Positions 32,710 through 40,736 of a DNA stretch of 64,000 nucleotides are shown here, one piece after another. Origin of the DNA: Desulfococcus multivorans (GTDB lineage: Bacteria; Desulfobacterota; Desulfobacteria; Desulfobacterales; Desulfococcaceae). The position numbers and the translations under genes are program-made. A model generated the notes under the pieces. The model was given only the letters and a program-made list of their open reading frames with translations, was not told where the DNA came from and did not search any database. The number at the start of each line of letters is the position of its first letter. The first letter of the stretch is position 1. The stretch lies in assembly GCF_001854245.1 (NCBI RefSeq), contig NZ_CP015381.1, positions 3,879,001 through 3,943,000 of the forward strand, read 5' to 3'.

Positions 32710-34602
32710 ATGACAACGCATCACCCGCCGGCCGGACAAGCCGGCAAATCCTTTTTATCCATAGGAGGACTGCTCCTGGTGCTGATCATCCTGGTGCTCG
32801 TCAACGTCATCGCATCCAGGGTGAACGCACGATGGGACGTCACCGAAGGCAAGCTCTATTCCCTGTCGGACGGCACCCGGGAGATTCTCTCGAACCTCTC
32901 CTACGACACTGCCATCAAGGTCTTCTACACCCGGGACGAGACCCACACCCCGGTGCACATCAAGACCTACGCCAGGCGGCTGATGGATTTTCTCTCCGAA
33001 TACGAACGCCACGGAGAGGGCAAACTCACCATCGAGCACTACGACCCCGAACCCGACTCCGAGGCGGAGGATCAGGCCGCGGCCTACGGCATCTCGGGCA
33101 TCGACCTGCCCACGGGGGAGCGGCTCTATTTCGGTCTGGCGGCCGTGGCCGCGGATCAGGAGGCCGTCATCCCCATGATCGATCCGACCCGGGAGGAGCA
33201 GCTGGAGTACGACATCACCCGGATCATCGCCAGGGTGCAGTCCGCCGAAAAGCCGACCATCGGGATCATCAGCGCCCTGCCCGTCTTCGGCATGCCCATG
33301 ATGGGCATGCCGCAGGAGGGCGGTCCCGAGCCGTGGATGTTCGTCACCGAACTCCGAAAGAACCACGAAGTGCGGGAGATCAGTCCCGGGGCCGACAGCA
33401 TCGATGAGAGCGTCGACCTGCTCATGCTCATCCACCCCAAGGGTCTCTCCCCGGCCCTTCAGTACGCCGTTGATCAGTATCTCTTAAGGGGGGGGAATCT
33501 CATGGTGTTCGCCGACCCGTTCTCGGTGAGCGAGCCGCCCCGGTCCCCGTCCAAGGCCTCCGACGGCCTGGCCGCCCTGTTCAAGGCCTGGGGGGTCGAG
33601 ATGGACCTCGGCAAGGCGGTCGTCGACTTCGATTTCGCCACCCGCCTCAGGGGCCAGGACAACCAGGTGGAAACCAACCCCTTCTGGCTCTCGATGGACG
33701 CCGACGCCCTCAACCGGGACAACATCATCACGGCCCAGCTGGAAAGCTTGCTGCTGCCGGCGGCCGGTGCCGTTCTCAAGGCCCCGGACAGCCCCTACAC
33801 ATTCGAGACCCTGGTCCGATCCAGCCCCAATGCCGCCATGTCCGACACCATGATGCTCCAGCTCGGCGCCGAGGATCTGCGGCGGGACTTCAAGGCCGCC
33901 GGGACCCCCTTCGACCTGGCGGTTCAGATCACCGGCACCTTCAAGAGCGCCTTCCCCGAAGGCCCGCCCCGGGACCCGGAAAGCGGGACCGATAAACCGG
34001 GGAGCGACGAGCCCCGGAACACCGGAAACGGGCACCTCGAAGAGGGACAAGGTCCTGCCGTCGTCGTCCTCGTGGGAGACGCGGACCTCCTTTTCGACAA
34101 CTACTACGTCAGCCACCAGAACTTTCTGGGGTTCAAGATCTCGCGAATGTTCAACGACAACCTCAATTTCGTTCTGAACAGCGGCGAAATGCTCATCGGA
34201 AGTCAGGCCCTCATCGGCATCCGCTCCCGGGGTACGTTCGAGCGCCCCTTCACCCGGGTCGAGGCCCTGGAGAAGGCGGCCCAGGCCCGCTGGCTGGTGC
34301 GGGAACAGGAGCTGATGCGCCGGATCGACGACACCAACCGGAAGCTGGAGCAGCTGGAGCAGCAGAAGGAGGCCGCCCAGCAGCTCATCCTGAGCGAGGC
34401 CCAGGAAGCCGAAATCCGCGCGTTTCAGGAGGAGCGTCGGCGCATCAACAAGGAACTCAAAACGGTCCGCCGCAACCTGAGGGCCGACATCGAACGCCTG
34501 GGCAACACCGTCAAATTCATCAACACCTTCCTGATGGTCTTCGTGGTCGCCGCAGCGGGCATGATCTACGGCTTGCGGCAGCGGCTGAAAAGCCGAAGGT
34601 GA
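32710..34602 (+). CDS. GldG-like ABC transporter accessory protein
   Basis: A 630-residue protein with an N-terminal helix (about 16-36), a large extracytoplasmic domain of the GldG/ABC_transp_aux type (LYSLSDGTREILSNLSYDTAIKVFYTR, VVVLVGDADLLFDNYYV), a coiled coil near 535-600 (EQELMRRIDDTNRKLEQLEQQ ...) and a C-terminal helix (about 605-622). It probably works with the ATPase and permease upstream. AGGAGG sits 8 bp before the ATG. Confidence 0.8.
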   Translation: MTTHHPPAGQAGKSFLSIGGLLLVLIILVLVNVIASRVNARWDVTEGKLYSLSDGTREILSNLSYDTAIKVFYTRDETHTPVHIKTYARRLMDFLSEYERHGEGKLTIEHYDPEPDSEAEDQAAAYGISGIDLPTGERLYFGLAAVAADQEAVIPMIDPTREEQLEYDITRIIARVQSAEKPTIGIISALPVFGMPMMGMPQEGGPEPWMFVTELRKNHEVREISPGADSIDESVDLLMLIHPKGLSPALQYAVDQYLLRGGNLMVFADPFSVSEPPRSPSKASDGLAALFKAWGVEMDLGKAVVDFDFATRLRGQDNQVETNPFWLSMDADALNRDNIITAQLESLLLPAAGAVLKAPDSPYTFETLVRSSPNAAMSDTMMLQLGAEDLRRDFKAAGTPFDLAVQITGTFKSAFPEGPPRDPESGTDKPGSDEPRNTGNGHLEEGQGPAVVVLVGDADLLFDNYYVSHQNFLGFKISRMFNDNLNFVLNSGEMLIGSQALIGIRSRGTFERPFTRVEALEKAAQARWLVREQELMRRIDDTNRKLEQLEQQKEAAQQLILSEAQEAEIRAFQEERRRINKELKTVRRNLRADIERLGNTVKFINTFLMVFVVAAAGMIYGLRQRLKSRR

Positions 34603-34660
34603 ACCTCGGCGGGAAACATCGGACAACCCCCTTTCGGTAGGGGATGGAGGGCATGAGACC

Positions 34661-35926
34661 ATGAAATCCAAGACGTTTATCATATTATTGTTGATCTGCG
34701 TGCTCCTCGGCGCGGCAAGCTGGTTCCTTCTGGGATCCGGCCCGTCGACAGGCCGGAAAGCCGACGACCCGTCAGGAGATCCCCTCCTGACGGCCCTGCC
34801 GGTGAAGGAGATCCTTACGATCGAGATCACCGGACACCAGCGCGGCGTGCATCTGGAAAAGGGCGAGACGACCTGGCGCGTTCGGGAGCGGTACGGATAC
34901 CCCGCTGATTTCGTAAAGCTCTCCGACCTCGTGCTGAAGCTGCGCGACATGAAGGTGGATCGCACCTTCCCGGCATCCGACGAGATTCTGGCTCGCCTGT
35001 CCCTCAACGCCCCCGACGGAGCATCCGATCCGTCCGCCGCCGATGCCCGGGGCACCCGGGTCGTCCTCAAGGGTCGGAACGACGCGGTCCTGTCCAGCGT
35101 CGTCATCGGAAAGACCCGGGATAGCGACACCGGAAGGGGCGGGAACTATGTCATGGTCGACGGGGACAAGGCGGTCTATGTCGTCGACAAAGCGTTCCAC
35201 TTCCTCGATACCGACCCCGAAAAATGGATCGACAAGGAGATCCTGGACGTCGCGCCGGAACGGATCGCCGAGGTCCGCCGAATCGATCCGGGGGCCGGGG
35301 CGCCCCGCTATATCGTCCGGCGCCCTGACCCGGAAAAGCCGGCCGGGCTGCTCGACGTTCCGGCGGACAAAACCGCGGCGTCGGTCAAGATCAATCGCCT
35401 GATGGACGCTCTCTCCACCTTCCGGATCGACGACGTGGTCGATCCGAAAACCCCGGCGGAAGCCACCGGGCTCGACACCGGGGCCTGCTTCGAATACGGG
35501 CTGTTCGACGGCACCGTCTACACCCTTTGCCTGGGAGGCCCCGTGACGGACCATCCGGACCGCACCTATTTCAAGGCCCGGGTCGCCTTCACCCCGCCGT
35601 CCGAAGCCCCGGCGACGGCCCCGGAAAAGACGGCCCCTGCCGGGGAAGAAACGGCGGCCGACGCCCCCGAAGCACCGGTGGATCCGGCTGAAAATACCGA
35701 TGCGCCCACCGACGGCACCGAATCGACGGCGCCGGCCCCGGAGGAGACGGTATCTGCCGGGACGGAAACGACGGCCGGCGCCCCTGAAACCCCGGCGGAT
35801 CCGGCTGTCGCGGCGGCTGAACTGAATCAACGGATCAGCCCCTGGATCTTCGCCGTGCCGAAATGGAAGGCCGACCAGTTCATCCTCGACAAGGCCGATT
35901 TTTTCGAAAACAGAGAAAGTGATTAA
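34661..35926 (+). CDS. DUF4340 domain protein
   Basis: A 421-residue exported or membrane-anchored protein with an N-terminal helix (MKSKTFIILLLICVLLGAAS). The body matches DUF4340, which follows GldG genes in many bacteria (LPVKEILTIEITGHQRGVHL, YPADFVKLSDLVLKLRDMKV). A Pro/Ala/Glu/Thr-rich insert of about 75 residues (about 305-380), made of imperfect repeats such as APEETVSAGTETTA, interrupts the C-terminal part. Its function is unknown. Confidence 0.75.
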   Translation: MKSKTFIILLLICVLLGAASWFLLGSGPSTGRKADDPSGDPLLTALPVKEILTIEITGHQRGVHLEKGETTWRVRERYGYPADFVKLSDLVLKLRDMKVDRTFPASDEILARLSLNAPDGASDPSAADARGTRVVLKGRNDAVLSSVVIGKTRDSDTGRGGNYVMVDGDKAVYVVDKAFHFLDTDPEKWIDKEILDVAPERIAEVRRIDPGAGAPRYIVRRPDPEKPAGLLDVPADKTAASVKINRLMDALSTFRIDDVVDPKTPAEATGLDTGACFEYGLFDGTVYTLCLGGPVTDHPDRTYFKARVAFTPPSEAPATAPEKTAPAGEETAADAPEAPVDPAENTDAPTDGTESTAPAPEETVSAGTETTAGAPETPADPAVAAAELNQRISPWIFAVPKWKADQFILDKADFFENRESD

Positions 35927-35967
35927 GGGCTTCGGCAAGGCAATGTCGCTACCCCCTTCCCCTTTCT

Positions 35968-38403
35968 TCAACTCAGAAAATACGGATCCACGTCGATCAC
36001 CACCCGCACCCCGGGGTGGCGAAACAGGTTCGGCGCCGCCGAGGAAACCGCCCGGACAAACCGGCGAAGCGGCCCGATCCGCAGGCCCTTGACCAGCATC
36101 TGCCAGCGGTAGCGGCCGGCGATCTTCTGGATCGAGGCCTCCACGGGTCCCAGAAGCGTCACCCATTTCCGGTAAACCGCCTCCTGCTGCAACAGCTCCC
36201 GGCAGACCGACCCCAGGGCCTCGGCCGTCTCCCGGGTCGCCTCGGGGTCGACGCCCGAGATCCTGAGCTGAATGATCCGGGATACCGGCGGATAACCGAG
36301 GGCCCGGCGAAAACCGATCTCGACCTTGTAAAACGCCTCGTAGTCCTGTCGGGTCGCGGCGACGATGCTGAAATGATCGGGGGTGAAGGTCTGCAGAATC
36401 ATCCGGCCGGGGGCATCCCCCCGGCCGGCGCGGCCGGCCACTTGGGCCAGGAGCTGGAAGGTGCGTTCCCCGGCCCTGAAATCCGGAAAACTGAGGGAAA
36501 GGTCCGCGCAGATGACCCCCACCACGGTGATGTTGGGAAAGTCGTGACCCTTGGCCACCATCTGGGTCCCCACCAGAACGTCCACCGCCCCTTTCCTCAG
36601 ACTCTTCAGGATCCTGACGACAGACCCCTTTCGGGTGGTGGTGTCCCGGTCCATGCGCGCCACCCGGGCGTCGGGGAACAGGGCCTTGACCGCGGCCTCC
36701 ACCTTCTCGGTCCCCATCCCCAGCAGTTTGATGGGGGCGGGTCCGCAGGCCGGACAGTCGCAGGGCGCCTTTCGGGTGTAGCCGCAATAGTGGCACCGGT
36801 AAACCCCGGCCAGGCGGTGGTAGGTCAGCGTGATGTCGCAGTGGACGCACCGGAGGGCCTCTCCACAGGCGGCACAAACCGGGAAGCTGGCAAAACCCCG
36901 GCGGTTCAGAAAGAGCAGCACCTGTTCTTTCCGTTCCAGGGCCGCGGTCATGGCCGCATGGAGGGGCGGCGTAATGAAGCGCCTCGCCCCCCGGGTGTCC
37001 GCGACCTTTTTGAGATCGACCACGGTGATCTCGGGAAGCGGGCGGGACGCCACCCGCCGCCGAATCCGAAGCTCCCTGAACTTTCCCGTGCGGACATTGT
37101 AGCAGGTGTGAACGGAGGGCGTCGCCGATCCCAGGATCACGACGGCGTCCGAAAGCTTCGCACGGACCACGGCGATGTCTCTGGCATTGTAAAGCAGATC
37201 CGCTCCCTGCTTGTAGGAGGTGTCGTGTTCCTCGTCCACGATGACGAGACCGATATGATCGAGGGGGGCGAAAACCGCGGACCGTGCCCCGATGACGACG
37301 GCGGCCTCCCGGTTCAGAATCCGCTGCCATTGATCCAACCGCTCGCCCGCGGAAAGCCCGCTGTGGAGCACGGCGACGGCCTCCCCGAATCGGGCCCGGA
37401 ACCGACGCTCCATCTGGGAGATCAGGGCGATCTCGGGCACCAGCACCAGCACCGGGAGCCCCTTTTCCATCACCTTCCGGGCCAGATGGAGATAGACCTC
37501 CGTCTTCCCGCTGCCGGTGACCCCCGCCAGGAGAAAGGGACAAAACCCCTTGCCTGTGACGGCGTCCACTTCGGCGACCACCCCGGCCTGCTCCGGGTTG
37601 AGGGTTCGGGGGGTATCCGGTGGTATCGGTTCGCCAAAGGGGTCGCGATAGACCTGTTTCTCGTAGACCCGGACCAGTCCCTGCTCGACCATGGCGCGGA
37701 CGAGCCGCGGCGCCGTCGGCACCTGGGCCTTGATATCGCTGATCGACATCTCCTCGCAGGACTCCAGGAGTGCCAGGATATCCCGCCGGGCCCGGGAAAG
37801 GGACGCCGGCGGCGTTCCGTCGCCCCGCGCCGCGAACCGTTCCATTCTCGGCCGGGCCACGCCCCCCTGGAGCACGGCTTCCCGCACCAGCCATCCCCGG
37901 TCCTCGAGGGTCTGCACCAGGGCCGCCGGCACGCGCCGCTCTCTCAGGTCCTTGAGACGACACGGCCCCGATTTCAGGCGGGTCATCACCTCCCGCTCGA
38001 GGGGTGTGAGATCCCGACCCCCCGCCTCGAAGACTGTCAGCCCCCCGGGAGTGGCCGAAACGGTCAAGCGGTCGTAAACGTTCAGTCCGCCGGGCAGGGC
38101 GCACTGAATCACCTCCCCCAGGGGGTGCATGTAGTAGTCGGCGACCCATTTGAAAAAAGGGATCATCTCCGGAGGAAAGAGGGGGACCGGATCCAGGACG
38201 TCCAGAATCCGCTTGACGGCATACCCTCCCGAAGGGACCGTCTCCCCCAGTACGTACCCGGTGACCCGCCGCCGTCCGAAGGGCACCAGGACCCGCTTTC
38301 CGGGGGTCGCCAACGGCGCGAGGGCGTCCGGGACCCCGTAGGTGTAGGATCCTTCGACGGGAAGGGCGACGGCGACGGCGATGTGGCTGGAATAGATCGT
38401 CAT
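35968..38403 (-). CDS. priA: Primosomal helicase PriA
   Basis: An 811-residue 3'-to-5' helicase that restarts stalled replication forks. Walker A is GVTGSGKTEVYL (near 293) and the DEEH box is VIVDEEHDTSYKQ (near 387). A zinc-binding region at about 508-560 has paired Cys (CAACGEALRCVHC, CHYCGYTRKAPCDCPACG), and helicase motifs V and VI follow (GTQMVAKGHDFPN, QVAGRAGRGDAPG). The start is set at ATG 38403 because the family N-terminus begins there; upstream in-frame codons start at a TTG and add no homology. No good ribosome site is seen. Confidence 0.93.
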   Translation of the reverse strand: MTIYSSHIAVAVALPVEGSYTYGVPDALAPLATPGKRVLVPFGRRRVTGYVLGETVPSGGYAVKRILDVLDPVPLFPPEMIPFFKWVADYYMHPLGEVIQCALPGGLNVYDRLTVSATPGGLTVFEAGGRDLTPLEREVMTRLKSGPCRLKDLRERRVPAALVQTLEDRGWLVREAVLQGGVARPRMERFAARGDGTPPASLSRARRDILALLESCEEMSISDIKAQVPTAPRLVRAMVEQGLVRVYEKQVYRDPFGEPIPPDTPRTLNPEQAGVVAEVDAVTGKGFCPFLLAGVTGSGKTEVYLHLARKVMEKGLPVLVLVPEIALISQMERRFRARFGEAVAVLHSGLSAGERLDQWQRILNREAAVVIGARSAVFAPLDHIGLVIVDEEHDTSYKQGADLLYNARDIAVVRAKLSDAVVILGSATPSVHTCYNVRTGKFRELRIRRRVASRPLPEITVVDLKKVADTRGARRFITPPLHAAMTAALERKEQVLLFLNRRGFASFPVCAACGEALRCVHCDITLTYHRLAGVYRCHYCGYTRKAPCDCPACGPAPIKLLGMGTEKVEAAVKALFPDARVARMDRDTTTRKGSVVRILKSLRKGAVDVLVGTQMVAKGHDFPNITVVGVICADLSLSFPDFRAGERTFQLLAQVAGRAGRGDAPGRMILQTFTPDHFSIVAATRQDYEAFYKVEIGFRRALGYPPVSRIIQLRISGVDPEATRETAEALGSVCRELLQQEAVYRKWVTLLGPVEASIQKIAGRYRWQMLVKGLRIGPLRRFVRAVSSAAPNLFRHPGVRVVIDVDPYFLS

Positions 38404-38502
38404 AATCAGGAATAGATTGTCATTCCGTATCAATCACATTATATACAGACGGGTCAACCCCATCGATACCCAACCCTGTTTCATTCATAAGGAGGCACCC
38501 TG

Positions 38503-38532
38503 ATGGCAACATTCTCTTGACAAACTTGTCAA
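38503..38532 (+). promoter_or_regulatory. Minimal ORF and perfect dyad upstream of upp
   Basis: A strong AAGGAGG site precedes a five-codon ORF, MATFS-stop (38503-38520). Overlapping its stop is the dyad TTGACAA-AC-TTGTCAA (38517-38532). The dyad could be an operator or -35 region for upp; the mini-ORF may be a leader or chance. The gap holds no other gene. Confidence 0.35.
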
Positions 38533-38624
38533 GGAACCGGGAAAATACACCTTCAACCGGCCGTTGGGCTGTTTCTGACCCTTTCCCCAACTTATGTTTT
38601 CCACCCTGCATAAAGGAGGCCGCC

Positions 38625-39251
38625 GTGCCCGTCACCCTTGCCGACCACCCCCTGATCAAACACAAACTGGGGCTCATTCGCAAAGCCGACATCTCGACCA
38701 AGGACTTCAGAGACCTCTCCTCGGAGATCGCAAGACTGCTGACCTACGAAGCGACCAAGGACCTGGAAACGGAACAGATCACCGTCGAGGGGTGGGCCGG
38801 TCCGGTGACAGTCGATACGATCAAGGGGAAAAAGATCACCGTCGTCCCCATTCTTCGGGCCGGCATCGGAATGATGAACGGCGTCATCGACATGATCCCC
38901 TCGGCAAAGATCAGCCTGGTTGGCCTCTACCGCAACGAAGAGACCCTGGAACCCGTTCGCTATTACGTCAAACTGACCAGCAACATGGAGGAGCGGATCG
39001 CCCTCATCCTGGACCCCATGCTGGCCACGGGCGGCACCCTCGTCGCCACCATCGATCTGTTGAAGGCGGCCGGATGCACCCACATCAAGGGGCTCTTTCT
39101 CGTAGCGGCGCCGGAAGGCCTCAGGCGGCTCGAAAAGGCCCACCCGGACGTCGAGGTCTACGTGGCGTCCGTGGATGAAAAGCTGAACGACGTCGGGTAT
39201 ATCCTGCCGGGTCTGGGGGATGCCGGCGACAAGATCTTCGGCACCAAATAG
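38625..39251 (+). CDS. upp: Uracil phosphoribosyltransferase Upp
   Basis: A 208-residue salvage enzyme that makes UMP from uracil and PRPP. The start is GTG 38625, 6 bp after AAAGGAGG, giving the family N-terminus [19 protein letters not shown]. The PRPP loop is [18 protein letters not shown] (near 127) and the uracil-binding end is [11 protein letters not shown]. It is followed by a broken uracil permease gene, so the pair was once a uracil salvage operon. Confidence 0.93.
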   Translation: MPVTLADHPLIKHKLGLIRKADISTKDFRDLSSEIARLLTYEATKDLETEQITVEGWAGPVTVDTIKGKKITVVPILRAGIGMMNGVIDMIPSAKISLVGLYRNEETLEPVRYYVKLTSNMEERIALILDPMLATGGTLVATIDLLKAAGCTHIKGLFLVAAPEGLRRLEKAHPDVEVYVASVDEKLNDVGYILPGLGDAGDKIFGTK

Positions 39252-39294
39252 ACCGGTGCGCCCAGGAACCCCCAACCCGGGCAAGGAGCATCCC

Positions 39295-39811
39295 ATGTCC
39301 CCAGACCCCTCGGACCGGCCCGGTCATCATGGTCATCGGGCTGGTCCTGGCGCCGGTGGCCGTCAACATGGCCATGGGAAAGACCGGCGACGGCGCGGCG
39401 GTCCTCGTTCTCGAAAGAACGGCCCTCTTTATTTCCATGCTGTCCCTGGCCGTCACCGTCCTGGTCTCCTTGAAGGGCAGGGGCATGCTGCGCCTCATTC
39501 CCATCCTCTGCGGCATCACGGCGGGGTATCTCGTCTCCCTCCTCCAGACCATCCCCACGCCGGTCATGGGCGGGATCATGCTGCTGCTCTTCGGCGCCAT
39601 CATGGTCGTGGGGCTCAACAGCCTGGTCAAGGCGGGTGAGGATCTGATGGAACCCCGAAACATGTGCATCGTCTCCCTCGTCCTGGTCTTCGGAATCGGC
39701 GGTATGGTCTTCTCCGCCGGAGATTTCAGCATCAAGGGCATCGGGCTTTCAGGCATCCTGGGCGTTCTCCTGAACCTGGTGCTGCCCCGGAGTCGCCGTC
39801 CCGCGGCATGA
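39295..39811 (+). pseudogene. uraA: Uracil permease UraA remnant (two large deletions)
   Basis: The original start is probably ATG 39295, spaced from AAGGAG, giving only MSPDPSDRP before a frame change. A second frame (39329-39811) then encodes two separate parts of a UraA/NCS2 permease: a middle segment (PVIMVIGLVLAPVAVNMA to IPILCGITAGYLVSLL), joined directly to the C-terminal segment (QTIPTPVMGGIMLLLFGAIM to GVLLNLVLP). Compared with the E. coli protein of about 429 residues, roughly 110 N-terminal residues and 125 residues between the two segments are missing, including the substrate-binding helices. About 160 residues remain, so it cannot be a working transporter. Its end abuts the stop of pyrF on the other strand. 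Confidence 0.8.
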
Positions 39812-40537
39812 TCAGGCGGCCGCAAGAGCGGTCTGAACCTCCCGGGCGATCCGGCGGGCTGCTTCCCGGGGGTCTGCCGCGTCCCGAATGGGTCTGCCCA
39901 CGACCAGATAGTCGGCCCCCCACCGGACGGCCTGTCCCGGTGTCGTGACGCGCTTCTGGTCGTCGGGTGAATCCTGGGCCGATGCGGGACGGATGCCGGG
40001 GGTCACCGCCAGAAAATCGGGTCCGAAGGCCTTCTTGACGGCGGCCGCCTCCAGTCCCGAGCAGACGATCCCGGCGCAACCCGCGGCCCGGGCCGTTTCC
40101 GCCCGGTTCATGACCAGCCGGGTCATGTCGGCGGCCAGTTCCGGCCGGAAGCCGGCGGCGGCGATATCCTCGCTGGAGACGCTGGTCAGCACCGTGACCC
40201 CCAGCACCCCCACCTTTCCACCGCTCCCGGCCACGGCGGCCCCCAGCATTTCAGGGCTTTCCCCGCAGTGGACCGTGGCGAGCGCGACGTCGAGATCCGC
40301 CACCCGGGCCATGGCGCGCGCCACCGTGGCGGGGATGTCGTGGAGCTTCAGGTCGAGAAACACCCGGGCCCCCCGGGAGCGGATAAACCGGACGATATCC
40401 GGCCCCGCCTGGATAAAGAGTTCGAGGCCCACCTTGAACATCCCCACCTCTTCCGACAGCAGGGTCACCCATTCCTTTGCCGCCTCCGGGCTCGGCACGT
40501 CCAACGGAAACACGATATAATCGGTTGCGCTTCTCAT
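39812..40537 (-). CDS. pyrF: Orotidine 5'-phosphate decarboxylase PyrF
   Basis: A 241-residue enzyme for the last step of UMP synthesis. The catalytic block FLDLKLHDIPATV is present near 60-72, and VTPGIRPASAQDSPDDQKRV and the phosphate-binding VVGRPI match the family. ATG 40537 follows AAGGAGATC. The upstream in-frame codons come from an intergenic repeat and are not used. It converges on the uraA remnant with no gap. Confidence 0.93.
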   Translation of the reverse strand: MRSATDYIVFPLDVPSPEAAKEWVTLLSEEVGMFKVGLELFIQAGPDIVRFIRSRGARVFLDLKLHDIPATVARAMARVADLDVALATVHCGESPEMLGAAVAGSGGKVGVLGVTVLTSVSSEDIAAAGFRPELAADMTRLVMNRAETARAAGCAGIVCSGLEAAAVKKAFGPDFLAVTPGIRPASAQDSPDDQKRVTTPGQAVRWGADYLVVGRPIRDAADPREAARRIAREVQTALAAA

Positions 40538-40554
40538 GATCTCCTTTCTTGTAT

Positions 40555-40736
40555 AAGGCTGAAGACTGAAGACTGAAGGCTGAAGGGGATAAAATGCGCC
40601 GCTCGTCACAGACGCACCCCTTCAGTCTTCAGCCTTCAGCCTTCAGCCTTCTTGAACGACTAAGGCTGAAAGGGATAAAATGCGCCGCTCGTCACAGACG
40701 CACCCCTTCAGTCTTCAGCCTTCAGCCTTCAGTCTT
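40555..40736. repeat. Heptamer repeat, copy G (two units with 61-bp exact duplication)
   Basis: A left arm of GGCTGAAG/ACTGAAG units, the core GATAAAATGCGCCGCTCG ... CAGACGCACCCC and a right arm of heptamers, then the whole core and arm again. 40586-40646 and 40672-40732 are identical (61 bp, offset 86), so the second unit is a recent copy. The right end encodes the C-terminus of the neighbouring phosphatase gene. Confidence 0.92.

Noticed and set aside
34772-38149. A 1125-codon open frame on the minus strand overlapping priA and the DUF4340 gene
   Set aside because: It is an out-of-frame shadow caused by high GC at third positions. It is Arg/Gly/Pro-rich with no recognisable domain and covers priA, whose motifs are all in the other frame.
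36016-38415. A 799-codon plus-strand frame opposite priA
   Set aside because: Antisense shadow of priA; composition rich in Gly, Arg, Asp and His, no motif and no ribosome site.
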